Source of the DNA: Cupriavidus numazuensis | Lineage (GTDB): Bacteria > Pseudomonadota > Gammaproteobacteria > Burkholderiales > Burkholderiaceae | Assembly: GCF_905397435.1 (NCBI RefSeq) | Contig: NZ_CAJPVI010000009.1 | Span: 115,611-179,610, forward strand | DNA: 64,000 nt | Direction: 5' to 3' | Part shown: piece by piece, positions 19,279 to 28,437 of the stretch | How the letters are laid out: each line of letters opens with the position of its first letter | How positions within the stretch are numbered: position 1 is the stretch's first letter | The notes under the pieces: generated by a model | Told to the model about the DNA's origin: nothing | The model's database searches: none | Seen by the model: only the letters and a program-made list of their open reading frames with translations | Program-made: the position numbers and the translations under genes

Positions 19279-19683
19279 CTACGCGTGCAGGGCCTCCTGC
19301 GCAGGCCCGGCGGTCAGGCATGCGCCGCCACGCCCTTCACCGGGCTGCGTACGCGCGCCGTCGGTAAACGGGTCATAGCGGCCGCCCTGCCGGCTGCCGT
19401 CGGTGTAGGGATCAGGCTTGCCCATGCGCATTGCGCCCTGGTCAGCGCCCGAGCCGTCGACCGCGCACACGGACATGCCCTGACGAGCGATGACGGCCTG
19501 ACTCTGCATATCGGCCTGTGCTGCGCCGCGGGCGCCATCGGTGAAAGGATCGCGCGGGCCGTTATGGCCTGCAGCGGCAGTTGCCCGTGGGGCTTCGCCA
19601 CGCACGTCGGCGCGGGCCATGCTGCAAAGCCCGGCGACGAGTGCGGCAGCGGCAAGCATGGTCTTGGCAAGGTTCATACGCAT
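19279..19683 (-). CDS. Small exported protein with DP(F/Y)TDG(A/S)R repeats
   Basis: A 134-residue protein with a signal peptide (MRMNLAKTMLAAAALVAGLC, cleavage probably after SMARA). The mature part is hydrophilic, Gly/Arg/Asp-rich and carries three copies of an octapeptide: DPFTDGAR (45-52), DPYTDGSR (91-98) and DPFTDGAR (104-111). Two cysteines (73 and 122) remain outside the signal peptide. No domain is recognised; similar short periplasmic repeat proteins occur in Burkholderiales without known role. Starts two codons later or five codons earlier are possible. Flanking intervals 19014-19278 and 19684-19950 show nothing else convincing. Confidence 0.65.
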   Translation of the reverse strand: MRMNLAKTMLAAAALVAGLCSMARADVRGEAPRATAAAGHNGPRDPFTDGARGAAQADMQSQAVIARQGMSVCAVDGSGADQGAMRMGKPDPYTDGSRQGGRYDPFTDGARTQPGEGRGGACLTAGPAQEALHA

Positions 19684-19950
19684 GGATGACTCCAACATGG
19701 CCTGCCGGACCGCCTGGCTCAGCGCCGCGGCGTGGCATGGCCGTGTGCAGGCGATCTCGCTCGATGAGCGCCTTCAATGCGGGGCCGCACGAGATCGCCT
19801 TTGCCGTGCCTTGGCCGAGGTCCGCGCCCGCCTTCCGCCATCCCATCGTAGCGGCGCCAGGGCGCAAGACTGCCGTGCCAGGCCCGGCGGCAAGCGGCGG
19901 ACCTGGACAAGCGGTGGATTGCATTGTCGGGCTGCCGGGCACGTGCCCGC

Positions 19951-20379
19951 ATGAGGCGCGTGTCCCGGTTCGCTGCCGGCTGGGCTGTCTTGCCCGGGAA
20001 TTCCGGGACAGACGCCCCGAAGAAGCGCGAAGACCTGCGCATCTCGGCCGTCGAGCGCGATGCCGCGATCGACGACCTGATCGCGCTGGTGTCGGGCATG
20101 GATGAAATCCTGCAAGCGCAGGCCAGTGCCGATGCGGAGTACTTCCTGCGCGTGACCCGCAAGCCGCAGGACTCGGCACAGGCCATGCAAGTGCGCGAAC
20201 TTGTGCTCAAGGCCTACCGCTGGACGTATATCGTCACCGGCGTGCTCGAGCCGCGCTTCGGCAAGCTGCTCGGCGACATGATCAATGCCGCGCAGGCCGC
20301 GCGCATCGAGGCCGCCATGGCGCCGCTCATGTACGCGATGCCCGCGACCGGCCAGCCGTCACCCGCCATGGCCGCGTGA
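19951..20379 (+). CDS. Hypothetical protein, start uncertain
   Basis: The region from about codon 25 on looks like real protein: mixed helices such as ISAVERDAAIDDLIALVSGM, followed by QVRELVLKAYRWTYIVTGVL and EPRFGKLLGDMINAAQAAR. The N-terminus is unclear because the ATG at 19951 has no ribosome site and the first 20 residues are basic and unlike the rest. It ends 16 bases before a rho-independent terminator oriented for it. No known domain is recognised. A long frame exists on the opposite strand too, but it lacks a plausible protein character. Confidence 0.5.
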   Translation: MRRVSRFAAGWAVLPGNSGTDAPKKREDLRISAVERDAAIDDLIALVSGMDEILQAQASADAEYFLRVTRKPQDSAQAMQVRELVLKAYRWTYIVTGVLEPRFGKLLGDMINAAQAARIEAAMAPLMYAMPATGQPSPAMAA

Positions 20380-20395
20380 ACCGGCCCCAAAGACA

Positions 20396-20428
20396 AAGCC
20401 CCCGCAGGTTTGCACCTGGCGGGGGCTT
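20396..20428. terminator. Bidirectional rho-independent terminator before kup
   Basis: GC-rich inverted repeat AAGCCCCCGCAGG (20396-20408) against CCTGGCGGGGGCTT (20415-20428), with one unpaired base, between the convergent hypothetical gene and kup. Confidence 0.75.
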
Positions 20429-20449
20429 CGTGCTGCCTGCACGGGCTTG

Positions 20450-22360
20450 TCAGATTTCGACCTTCGTGCCGAGCTCGACCACGCGGTTGGCCGGAATCTG
20501 GAAGAAGTCCGATGGCTTGGCGCCGTTCTGATGCATCCACGCAAACAAGCTTTCGCGCCACATCGACATGCCCGGCAGCTTGGACGGGATCACCGATTCG
20601 CGCGCGATGAAGAACGAGGTCTCCATCAGCTCGAAATGCATGCCCAGCTTGCGCTGCGCGAGGTCCAGTACCTTGTGCACGTCCGGCGTTTCCTTGAAGC
20701 CGTAATCCGACTTCAGGATGAACACACCGCCGCCGAGATCCTTGCAGCTCAGGCGTTGCTCATCGTCGACATACGGAATATCGCGCGTAACAAAGCTCAG
20801 GAAGACCACCCGCTCATGCAGCACACGGTTGTGCTTGAGGTTGTGCAGCAGCGACACCGGCACCGACTCGGTATTGCCGGTCAGGAACACGGCCGTGCCC
20901 TCCACGCGATGCGGCGGGTGTGCGAGCAGGCCGGCAATGAACGGCTCCAGCGGAATGCCGTCTTCGAGGCTGCGCGCACGCAGCAGCTTGCGGCCGCTGT
21001 ACCACGTCATCAGCAGGAAGAATGCCGAGCTGCCGAGCAGCAGGGGGAACCAGCCGCCTTCGGCGACCTTCAGCAGGTTCGCCGCGAAGAATGCCAGGTC
21101 CACCAGCAGGAACGACAAGCCGAGCAGCGTCACGAGCGCCGGGTTCCACTTCCAGACGTTGCGCATCACCACGGCCGCGAGGAACGTGGTGATCACCATG
21201 GTCGTGGTCACGGCAATGCCATAGGCCGCCGCCAGGTTCTCCGACTTCTTGAACGAGATCACCACGGCCACCACCAGCACCAGCAGGATCCAGTTGATGA
21301 CCGGCAGGTAGATCTGCCCGATCTCGGCCGCCGAGGTGTAGCGCACGCGCATGCGCGGCACGAAGCCGAGCTGGATGGCCTGGCTGGTCAGCGAAAACGC
21401 GCCCGAGATGACCGCCTGCGAGGCGATGACCGTGGCGCAGGTCGCCAGCAGCACCATCGGGATCAGCAGCGGTTCCGGCACCATCAGGTAGAACGGATTC
21501 TCGGCACCGGCTGGGTTCGTCAGCAGCATCGCGCCCTGGCCGAAGTAGTTCAGCATCAGGCACGGCATCACCAGCACGAACCATCCGTAGCGGATCGGGC
21601 GCGCGCCGAAGTGGCCCATGTCGACGTAGAGCGCCTCGGCCCCTGTCAGCACCAGGAACACCGAGCCCAGCACGATGAAGGCCTGCAGCGCATGCTCGAT
21701 CAGGAACGAAATGCCGTAGTACGGGTTGAAGGCCTTCAGGATTTCAGGCGCCTGCATCAGGTTGTAGACGCCAAGCAGCCCAAGCGTCACGAACCAGACC
21801 ACCATGACGGGGCCGAACAGCTTGCCCACCGCCGAGGTGCCGCTACGCTGGATCAGGAACAGTGCGATCAGAATGACCAGCGTGATCGGTATCACGAACC
21901 GCGAGAGTTGTGGCGCGGCAATTTCCAGGCCCTCGACCGCCGACAGCACCGAGATGGCTGGCGTAATCACCGCATCGCCATAGAACATGCATGCGCCGAA
22001 GATGCCCAGCATCATCAGCACCTTGGCCCAGCGCGAGCGTGGCGCCGCCGTGCGCAGTACCAGCGCCATCAGCGCCAGCACCCCGCCTTCGCCGTTGTTG
22101 TCCGCACGCATCACGAACACGACGTACTTGATCGAGACCACGATGATCATGGCCCAGAACAGCAGCGAGATGATCCCCAGGACGGCGTCGGGGCTGAACG
22201 GGATGCCGTGCTCCTTGCTGAAGCACTCCTTGAGCGCATACAGCGGGCTGGTGCCGATGTCGCCGAAGACGACACCGATGGCGCCGATCACCAGCGCGCG
22301 CGTGCTCGGGTTCTCGACAAAGTAGTGGCTGGTGGTGGTGGTCGCGGATTGGGTGGTCAT
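20450..22360 (-). CDS. kup: KUP-family low-affinity potassium transporter
   Basis: Inner-membrane potassium/proton symporter of 636 residues, close to the usual 620-640. The N-terminal [20 protein letters not shown] is the KUP signature, followed by about 12 membrane segments (to about residue 450) and a soluble C-terminal domain. Motifs such as [20 protein letters not shown] and [13 protein letters not shown] are family hallmarks. It stands alone between convergent terminators. The 22361-22560 stretch upstream must hold its promoter, but no convincing -35/-10 pair is seen. Confidence 0.95.
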   Translation of the reverse strand: MTTQSATTTTSHYFVENPSTRALVIGAIGVVFGDIGTSPLYALKECFSKEHGIPFSPDAVLGIISLLFWAMIIVVSIKYVVFVMRADNNGEGGVLALMALVLRTAAPRSRWAKVLMMLGIFGACMFYGDAVITPAISVLSAVEGLEIAAPQLSRFVIPITLVILIALFLIQRSGTSAVGKLFGPVMVVWFVTLGLLGVYNLMQAPEILKAFNPYYGISFLIEHALQAFIVLGSVFLVLTGAEALYVDMGHFGARPIRYGWFVLVMPCLMLNYFGQGAMLLTNPAGAENPFYLMVPEPLLIPMVLLATCATVIASQAVISGAFSLTSQAIQLGFVPRMRVRYTSAAEIGQIYLPVINWILLVLVVAVVISFKKSENLAAAYGIAVTTTMVITTFLAAVVMRNVWKWNPALVTLLGLSFLLVDLAFFAANLLKVAEGGWFPLLLGSSAFFLLMTWYSGRKLLRARSLEDGIPLEPFIAGLLAHPPHRVEGTAVFLTGNTESVPVSLLHNLKHNRVLHERVVFLSFVTRDIPYVDDEQRLSCKDLGGGVFILKSDYGFKETPDVHKVLDLAQRKLGMHFELMETSFFIARESVIPSKLPGMSMWRESLFAWMHQNGAKPSDFFQIPANRVVELGTKVEI

Positions 22361-22595
22361 GAATTCTGGTCTTGAGGACCGGTTCGCGGAGGAGAGATCG
22401 ATCTCCCGAAACCCGGCCAGACACAGCAGCCATCGGATTGGCCGCCTCCCTCTTCTGATGTTCTATTGCAATGCACAATTGGGCGCAATTCTAGAGGAAC
22501 TGTGCCCCGCCGGCCACTGACGATGCCACCAATACCGCAGGCGGAACGCATCAAGCATGGGAGGGAAGTGGCGGATGGTCAAGTCCCGCCGCCAA

Positions 22596-22634
22596 ATCGC
22601 AGCGTCGGCGCCGCCGTCGGCACGACGTTGCGAT
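22596..22634 (-). terminator. Hairpin terminator candidate for the liv operon
   Basis: Inverted repeat ATCGCAGCGTCG (22596-22607) / CGACGTTGCGAT (22623-22634), 12 pairs including one G-U, with a 15-base loop. It lies 43 bases past the livF stop on the minus strand and is followed by TTTGG, a weak T-run. A second imperfect hairpin (22638-22674) lies in between. The rest of 22361-22677 shows no gene. Confidence 0.5.
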
Positions 22635-22677
22635 GCCGCCACAAAAAGTGCGCATCAGGCTCTTTTTGGGTGGCGCC

Positions 22678-23391
22678 TTACACGCCCAGGTAGCGGTCCA
22701 GCGCTTCGGGCTTGGCGGCAAGGTCGGCAGCCGGGCCAGTCAGGACGACGCGGCCCTTTTCGAGCACGACCACGCGATCCGCATGGGCGAGCACCGAGCG
22801 GAAGTTGCGATCCACCACCACGGAGGCGATGCCGGTGGCGCGGACCGTGGCAATGACCTCCCAGATCTCGCGCACGATCCGTGGCGCCAGGCCCTCGGTC
22901 GCTTCATCGAGCACCAGGCAGTCCGGATTGGTCATCAGCGCGCGGCCGATCGACAGCATCTGCTGCTCGCCGCCGGAAAGCTGCTGGCCGCCGTGGCCCA
23001 GGCGCTCCTTGAGCCGAGGGAACAGGTCGAGCACGCGCGCTTCGTCCCAGTCGTGGCGGCCGTTGCAGCCCTTGCGCGCCGCCATGAGGAGGTTCTCGCG
23101 CACCGAAAGGTTGGGAAACACGCCGCGCCCTTCCGGCACATAAGCGACGCCGAGGCGCGCGACTTCGAAGGGCTGTGCACGCGAGACATCGCGCCCCGCT
23201 ACGCGGATATTGCCGCTGCGCTGGCGCACATGGCCGAGCAGCGTTCTCAGCAGCGTGCTCTTGCCCATGCCATTGCGCCCGAGCAGCCCCACGGTCTCGC
23301 CCGTGCCGACGCGAAACTCCACGTCGCGAAGGACATGGCTGGAGCCGTACCAGGCATTGATACCGCTGGCTTCGATCATGGTAGTGGTCAT
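22678..23391 (-). CDS. livF: Branched-chain amino-acid-type ABC transporter ATPase LivF
   Basis: Cytoplasmic ATPase subunit of 237 residues with Walker A (GRNGMGKST), ABC signature (QQLSGGEQQML), Walker B (DCLVLDEATEGL) and the H-loop position occupied by VDRNF instead of the usual His. LivF proteins often vary at this position. It is the last gene of livKHMGF and overlaps livG by 4 bases (ATGA). The operon starts at bclA, so the substrate may be benzoate or a related aromatic acid rather than an amino acid; that is an inference from context. Confidence 0.9.
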   Translation of the reverse strand: MTTTMIEASGINAWYGSSHVLRDVEFRVGTGETVGLLGRNGMGKSTLLRTLLGHVRQRSGNIRVAGRDVSRAQPFEVARLGVAYVPEGRGVFPNLSVRENLLMAARKGCNGRHDWDEARVLDLFPRLKERLGHGGQQLSGGEQQMLSIGRALMTNPDCLVLDEATEGLAPRIVREIWEVIATVRATGIASVVVDRNFRSVLAHADRVVVLEKGRVVLTGPAADLAAKPEALDRYLGV

Positions 23392-24155
23392 ACCGGCACC
23401 CCGCCGTCTTCGGCCTCGCCCAGGTAGGCGAGCTGCACTTCGCGGTTGGTGCGGATCTCATCCGGCGTGCCGCTGGCGATGACGGCCCCATTGACCATCA
23501 CCGTGATGCGATCGGCTACCGAGAACACGGCATCCATATCGTGCTCGACCAGCAGGATCGCGTGGCCTTCGCGCAGGCCGCGCAGCAGCCCGAGCATGCG
23601 CGACGATTCCTCTGCCCCCATGCCCGCGAGCGGCTCGTCCAACAACAGCGCCACCGGTTGCGTGGCCAGGCACATCGCCACTTCGAGCTGGCGCTTCTGG
23701 CCGTGCGCAAGCTCGCTGGCCAGTCGCCCCGCATGCGCGGCCAGACCCGCGCGTTCCATCGCCTCATCGGCCAGCGCGCCGCTCATGCGGCAATTGCGCG
23801 CGCCTTCCCACAGCCGCCATGCGCGCTGCGCACGCGATTGCGCCGCGAGCCGGCAGTTCTCGCGCACGGTCAGCGGCAGGAAGATGTTGTTGCGCTGGTA
23901 GCTACGGCCAATGCCGTGCCGTGCCAGCCGCGGCTGGGACCAGCCGGTCACGTCGCGTCCCTGCAGGTGAAGGTGCCCCTCCGACGGCGGCAGTTCGCCG
24001 GACAGCATGTTGATCAGCGTGGACTTGCCCGCGCCGTTCGTGCCGATCACCGCATGGATCTCGTGCAATCCCAGCGACAGGTCCACGCCCGCCACTGCGG
24101 TCAGGCCGCCGAAACGCCGCGTCAGTCCCGTGGCCTGCAATATCGGTGTATTCAT
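23388..24155 (-). CDS. livG: Branched-chain amino-acid-type ABC transporter ATPase LivG
   Basis: The 255-residue ATPase partner of LivF. It has Walker A (GTNGAGKST), the Q-loop region (GRSYQRNNIF), a degenerate signature (ELAHGQKRQLEVAM), Walker B (VALLLDEPLAGMG) and the H-loop (LLVEHDMD). The family's conserved A/S-x-G signature is reduced to AHGQKR, as is usual in LivG. It overlaps both livM and livF by 4 bases, so the subunits are translationally coupled. See bclA for the operon and the likely aromatic substrate. Confidence 0.9.
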   Translation of the reverse strand: MNTPILQATGLTRRFGGLTAVAGVDLSLGLHEIHAVIGTNGAGKSTLINMLSGELPPSEGHLHLQGRDVTGWSQPRLARHGIGRSYQRNNIFLPLTVRENCRLAAQSRAQRAWRLWEGARNCRMSGALADEAMERAGLAAHAGRLASELAHGQKRQLEVAMCLATQPVALLLDEPLAGMGAEESSRMLGLLRGLREGHAILLVEHDMDAVFSVADRITVMVNGAVIASGTPDEIRTNREVQLAYLGEAEDGGVPV

Positions 24156-25243
24156 GCGGCCTCCGTGTTGCGCGCGCTGCGGCCTTTGCTGCCCGCGTCC
24201 TGCGCCGTGTCGTCGTCATCGCCAGCCGTGCCGCCATTGCGCGCCCCCGAAGCGCCATGCTTCTGCCGCAGCACTGCCGGCAGGCTCACCAACCCGCGCG
24301 GCAACAGCGCCACCGCAATGATGATGAAGCCGCCCATCAGCAACTGCCAGTGCTTGGTCATGGTGCTGAACCATTCGGCCAGCAGCACGAAGGAAAACGC
24401 ACCGAGCACCGCGCCCGCCAGACTGCCCACGCCGCCCAGGATGACCATCAGCATGGCGTTGCCCGACTGGTGCCACGACGCGATCTCCGGATTCACGAAG
24501 CCGAACTGGATCGCGTACAGGAACCCCGCCAGGCCGGCCAGCATGCCGCCCGCGACAAAGGCGCCGAGCTGGTAGCGGTACGTGGCGTAGCCTGCCGCGC
24601 GCATGCGCTGCTCGTTATGGCGGATACCCACCAGCGCGTGACCGAAGCGCGAACGCAACAGCAGTGCCAGCACGACCACTGTCACGCCCATGGCGGCCCA
24701 GACCATCCAGTAAAAATGGCTCGGATCGTTGACCGTGAGTTGCTGCGGGCCGGGCACGGGAAATTCAGGGCGGAAGTAGATGTAGGTGCCGTCGCTGCCA
24801 CCGGCGATCTTGGTGTCGTGGAACACGAAGTACACCATCTGCGCGAATGCCAGCGTCACCATGATGAAGTACACGCCGCGTGTGCGCAGCACCAGCATGC
24901 CGACCAGCACGGCGAGTGCCGCCGCCGCGCCCAGCGCGCCGGCGAGCAGCAGCCAGCCGTTGCCGGGCCCGGATTCCGGTGCCAGGATCGCCGTGGCATA
25001 GGCCGCAGCCGCAAAGTAAGCGGCGTGGCCCAGGCTCACCAGCCCGGTATAGCCGATCAGCAGCTGCAGCGAGAGCGCGAAGATGGCCATGATCATGACC
25101 TTGCTCAGCAGCTCGATATAGAACTTGTGGCTGTCGGCGGTCAGCAGCAGTGGCAGGCTGGCCAGCACGGCAAATGCCACGAGCCACGCGAAAGCGACGC
25201 GCGCATTGCCATGCGAAGGCGCCAGGGAATGCTTGGTATCCAT
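24152..25243 (-). CDS. livM: Branched-chain amino-acid-type ABC transporter permease LivM
   Basis: Inner-membrane permease of 363 residues with about 9-10 hydrophobic segments. It has the LivM motif GYTGLVSLGHAAYFAAAAY near residue 70 and the coupling-loop sequence ALVGIRHNEQRMRAAGY, which contacts the ATPases. It ends with a charged cytoplasmic tail of about 40 residues (DDDDTAQDAGSKGRS) that is longer than usual. It starts one base after the livH stop and overlaps livG by 4 bases. Confidence 0.9.
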   Translation of the reverse strand: MDTKHSLAPSHGNARVAFAWLVAFAVLASLPLLLTADSHKFYIELLSKVMIMAIFALSLQLLIGYTGLVSLGHAAYFAAAAYATAILAPESGPGNGWLLLAGALGAAAALAVLVGMLVLRTRGVYFIMVTLAFAQMVYFVFHDTKIAGGSDGTYIYFRPEFPVPGPQQLTVNDPSHFYWMVWAAMGVTVVVLALLLRSRFGHALVGIRHNEQRMRAAGYATYRYQLGAFVAGGMLAGLAGFLYAIQFGFVNPEIASWHQSGNAMLMVILGGVGSLAGAVLGAFSFVLLAEWFSTMTKHWQLLMGGFIIIAVALLPRGLVSLPAVLRQKHGASGARNGGTAGDDDDTAQDAGSKGRSARNTEAA

Positions 25244-25244
25244 G

Positions 25245-26111
25245 TCAACCCGCCTTGAACAGGCCTTGCGGCTTCCACAACAGGATCACCGCCATCAGGA
25301 GGTAGATCAGCACGCCCGACGCTTCCTGCCAGAACACCTTGCCAAAGGTATCGACAAAGCCGAGCAACAGCGACGCCACCAGTGCGCCCTTCACCGAACC
25401 GATGCCGCCGATCACCACCACCACGAAGCAAACGATCAGCACCTGCGCGCCCATGCCCGGGTACACCGACGACACCGGCGCGGCAATCATGCCCGCCAGC
25501 ACGGCCAGCGCCACGCCAAGTGCGAACACCACCCGGTAGAGCACCGTCACGTTGATGCCGAGCGACTGCACCATTTCGCGGTTGGTCGCGCCGGCACGGA
25601 TCATCATGCCGAGCCGCGTGCGGCGGATCACGTAGTACATGCCCGCTGCCACCAGCAGGCACACCGCCGAGATGCACAGGCGATAGACCGGATAGGTCAT
25701 GTCGTTGCCGATCGGCAGCGCACCGTCGAGAAACGCGGGAATCGGCACACCGTGCACGTCGTCACCAACCAGGATGCTGCGCAATTCCTCGAACACCAGG
25801 ATCAGGCCGTAGGTCATCAGCACCTGCTGCAGGTGGTCGCGCTCATAAAGGAAGCTGAAGAACGCCCACTCGAGCACATAGCCGAACGCCACGGCCAGCA
25901 CGATGCCGAGCGGCAACGCGATGAGCAGGTTGCCCGTCAGGCTCGCCAGCGTGAACGCCAGGTAGGCACCAAGCATGTAGAAGCTGCCATGTGCCAGGTT
26001 GATGACGCCCATGATGCCGAAGATCAGCGTCAGGCCGCTGGCCACGAGGAACAGCAGCAGCCCGTACTGCACGCTGTTCAGGCACTGGATCAGGAAGGAG
26101 ACGATGTCCAT
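25245..26111 (-). CDS. livH: Branched-chain amino-acid-type ABC transporter permease LivH
   Basis: Inner-membrane permease of 288 residues with about 8 hydrophobic segments. The LivH signature FGIMGVINLAHGSFYMLGAY lies near residue 30, and the cytoplasmic coupling motif (RRTRLGMMIRAGATNREM) lies near residue 165. Together with LivM it forms the translocation path. It is separated from livK by about 190 bases that contain a nested inverted-repeat element, which may give differential expression of binding protein and membrane parts. Confidence 0.9.
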   Translation of the reverse strand: MDIVSFLIQCLNSVQYGLLLFLVASGLTLIFGIMGVINLAHGSFYMLGAYLAFTLASLTGNLLIALPLGIVLAVAFGYVLEWAFFSFLYERDHLQQVLMTYGLILVFEELRSILVGDDVHGVPIPAFLDGALPIGNDMTYPVYRLCISAVCLLVAAGMYYVIRRTRLGMMIRAGATNREMVQSLGINVTVLYRVVFALGVALAVLAGMIAAPVSSVYPGMGAQVLIVCFVVVVIGGIGSVKGALVASLLLGFVDTFGKVFWQEASGVLIYLLMAVILLWKPQGLFKAG

Positions 26112-26162
26112 GCGGGCAATGCATCAAACAGAACCGAGAGCGCCACGCAAGCCGGTGGCAAG

Positions 26163-26287
26163 CTCCCCTCTCCTGCGCGCGGGAGAGGGGTTGAGGGAGA
26201 GGGCAGGCGTTTGCACGATGCGAGCACCTTTACTTCGTGGAGGCTCCTGCCCTCTCCCCCGCCCCTCTCCCGCAAGCGGGAGAGGGA
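26163..26287. repeat. Nested inverted-repeat element between livK and livH
   Basis: Two hairpins, CCCCTCTCC/GGGAGAGGGG (26165-26190) and CCCTCTCCCGC/GCGGGAGAGGG (26263-26286), flank an outer pair GGGAGAGGGCAG (26195-26206) and CTGCCCTCTCCC (26246-26257). The element is of the GGGAGAGGG type common between genes in Cupriavidus and other proteobacteria (REP/BIME-like). It probably stabilises or processes the liv mRNA. Confidence 0.7.
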
Positions 26288-26301
26288 AGCAAACCGCAGC
26301 G

Positions 26302-27489
26302 TTACAGCCGGCAGCCGCGCGCCGGATCGGCCAGCGCCTTCACCGCCACGGTGCTCACCTTGTTCTCGCGGCCGTCCACCTTGCGCAGGTAGAAATCCTG
26401 CACCGGGTTGTGCGCCTTGGACAGCGTGAAGGCACCGCGCGGGCTGTCCACCTTGGCGGATTCCATGGCCTTGTAGACGTCGGCCTTGCGCGACATGTCG
26501 CCCTTCACCGCATTCGCGCCGGCGGCCAGCAACTGCGCGGCGTCGTAGCCCTGCACCGCATAGACGTCCGGCTGCAGCTTGTACGTCTTGGCGTAGTCCA
26601 GTCGGAAGGTCTTGTCGCGTGCGTTGCTCAGGCCGTCCGCATAGTGCAGCGTGGTTTCCAGGCCCTGTGCGGCATTGCCCTGCGCCTCGAGCGTGCCGTC
26701 CGTGAGGAAGCCCGAGCCATAGAGCGGGATCTTGTCCTTGAGCCCAGCGCCGGCCCAGTCCTTGACGAACTTGACCGCACCGCCGCCCGCGAAGAACACG
26801 AACACGGCGTCCGGCTTGAGCGCAGCCACTTCCGTGATCAGCGCCTGGAACTCCACGTTCGGGAACGGCAGGCTCAGCTCCTTCACCACCTTGCCGCCCT
26901 TGCTTTCGAAGGCTTCCTTGAAGCCCTTCACCGATTGCTCGCCCGCTGCGTATTTCCAGGTCAGCGTGACGACCTTCTTCATGCCGCGGTCGGCCAGCAC
27001 GTGGCCCATGGCGTAGCCGGGCTGCCAGTTCGAGAACGACGAGCGGAAGATATTCGGACCGCACAGCGGGCCAGTGGCCTCATCCACGCCGGCATTCGGG
27101 ATGATCAGCAGCGTGTTGTTTTCTTTGGCCACCTTGACGATGCCCATCTGCACGCCCGAATGCACGGTGCCCACCACCACATCGACCTGGTCGCGCTTGA
27201 TCAGCTTGGTGGCATTCTCGGGCGCCTTGGCGGGATCCGATTCATCGTCGACCTTGAAGTACTCGATGTCGCGCCCGCCAAGCTTGCCGCCCTGCTGCTG
27301 CACATACATGCGGAAACCGTTCTCGATCGCCGTGCCCAGCGCCGCATACGTGCCCGTATAGGGCAGCATGAACCCTACCTTGATCTTCCCGCCCTGCGCG
27401 CTCTGCGCCTGGACGGCCCCGGTGGCGGCAAGCATTGCAGCAACGGCAAGGCAGGCAGGCGCGAGCCTGCGCGATGTGAAGCGGTGCAT
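26302..27489 (-). CDS. livK: Periplasmic substrate-binding protein LivK-type (probable aromatic acid importer)
   Basis: Exported binding protein of 395 residues. Signal peptide MHRFTSRRLAPACLAVAAML is followed by a cleavage site near VQAQS; the mature part begins KIKVGFMLPYTGTYAALG, typical of the Peripla_BP_6 family. Ligand-loop features such as VGTVHSGVQMGIVKVAKE and NAGVDEATGP are visible. It is encoded after bclA and a hydrolase on the same strand and before livHMGF. Homologues of this family bind branched-chain amino acids, amides or aromatic acids. The box context favours benzoate or a similar compound but this is inference. Confidence 0.88.
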   Translation of the reverse strand: MHRFTSRRLAPACLAVAAMLAATGAVQAQSAQGGKIKVGFMLPYTGTYAALGTAIENGFRMYVQQQGGKLGGRDIEYFKVDDESDPAKAPENATKLIKRDQVDVVVGTVHSGVQMGIVKVAKENNTLLIIPNAGVDEATGPLCGPNIFRSSFSNWQPGYAMGHVLADRGMKKVVTLTWKYAAGEQSVKGFKEAFESKGGKVVKELSLPFPNVEFQALITEVAALKPDAVFVFFAGGGAVKFVKDWAGAGLKDKIPLYGSGFLTDGTLEAQGNAAQGLETTLHYADGLSNARDKTFRLDYAKTYKLQPDVYAVQGYDAAQLLAAGANAVKGDMSRKADVYKAMESAKVDSPRGAFTLSKAHNPVQDFYLRKVDGRENKVSTVAVKALADPARGCRL

Positions 27490-27600
27490 GATGTCTCCTG
27501 GTGGTCAAGCCGGCGGTTTGCCTGTTGCGAAACCGTGATCGGTCCCTGCCCCCAGGGTTCGGAGCGTGTCCGGATGCGAACACAGGGGGCGGGCAACGAA

Positions 27601-28437
27601 TTATTTTAGGTATGAAGTATGTGCGTTTATAAACCGTACCGCTGCCTGCGTCAACGGCTCCGGCTGGTCGCGATGTGGCGAATGGCCGCACGGCGCGAGT
27701 TTAAGCAAGGCGGTTTGCGGGGCATATCGATGGATACCCTCGATCTGGGCCATGGTCCCGTACTCGTCGTTCTCGCCCTGCACGGCCAGCACCGGACAGC
27801 GCAGTTGCGGCAGCAGCGCATGCAGGTCCCACTGGCGGAAAGCGGGATCGAGCCAGATATCGTTCCAGCCCCAGAACGCTGAATCCACGTCGTCGTGGTA
27901 GCGCGCCAGGCGGCTGCGCAAATCGGTTTCCAGGTAGGCCCGGCGCGTGGCCGCAATGCTCTGCACGGACACGTCTTCGACGAGGATATGGGGCGCCAGC
28001 ACGGTGATGCCATCGACGGAATCGGGAAAGCTCGCGGCGTGGATCAACGCAATCGAGCCCCCGTCGCTGTGACCGAACAGCCATGGCTTTCCATGACTGC
28101 TATCCGCGCCGATCTCCAGGGCTTCGAACAATGCCGGCAATGCCTCGCGCGCCTGCCGGTGCATGAAATCGACGCCCCACTTTTCATCGTGCGGCCGCGA
28201 GGTAGAACGCCCGTAGCCATAGCGCGAAAACACCAGTCCGCGAAAGTCACCGGCCTCGCAGAAGCTGCGCGGAAAATCGCGCCACATGCTGACCGAGCCG
28301 AGCCCTTCGTGCAGGAACACGACCAGCGGACGCTGCGCTCGCTCCGGGCGCAGCCACTGGTATTCGATCCGGATACACCGGCCGTCGAACGGAATGTCTA
28401 CCCAATCGCTACGCATGCCGATCCTGTCGTCAGGCAT
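27601..28437 (-). CDS. Alpha/beta hydrolase of the benzoate (box) cluster
   Basis: A 278-residue hydrolase with oxyanion-hole motif FLHEGLGS, nucleophile elbow FGHSDGGSIAL (Ser in GHSDG), an acid candidate in VQGENDEYG and catalytic His in PCGHSPHRDQP. The start overlaps the bclA stop by 8 bases (MPDDRIGMRSDW); MRSDW at 28416 is the alternative. Its place directly after benzoate-CoA ligase suggests a thioesterase or ring-opened-product hydrolase that rescues CoA, as proposed for similar genes in box clusters. The exact substrate is unknown. Confidence 0.8.
   Translation of the reverse strand: MPDDRIGMRSDWVDIPFDGRCIRIEYQWLRPERAQRPLVVFLHEGLGSVSMWRDFPRSFCEAGDFRGLVFSRYGYGRSTSRPHDEKWGVDFMHRQAREALPALFEALEIGADSSHGKPWLFGHSDGGSIALIHAASFPDSVDGITVLAPHILVEDVSVQSIAATRRAYLETDLRSRLARYHDDVDSAFWGWNDIWLDPAFRQWDLHALLPQLRCPVLAVQGENDEYGTMAQIEGIHRYAPQTALLKLAPCGHSPHRDQPEPLTQAAVRFINAHTSYLK

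Noticed and set aside
20285..22375. 696-codon open frame opposite kup
   Set aside because: His/Gln/Arg-rich antisense product typical of GC shadows; kup is unmistakable.
26090..27064. 324-codon minus-strand frame overlapping livK in another frame
   Set aside because: Out-of-frame reading of livK; livK has a signal peptide and a family fold in its own frame.
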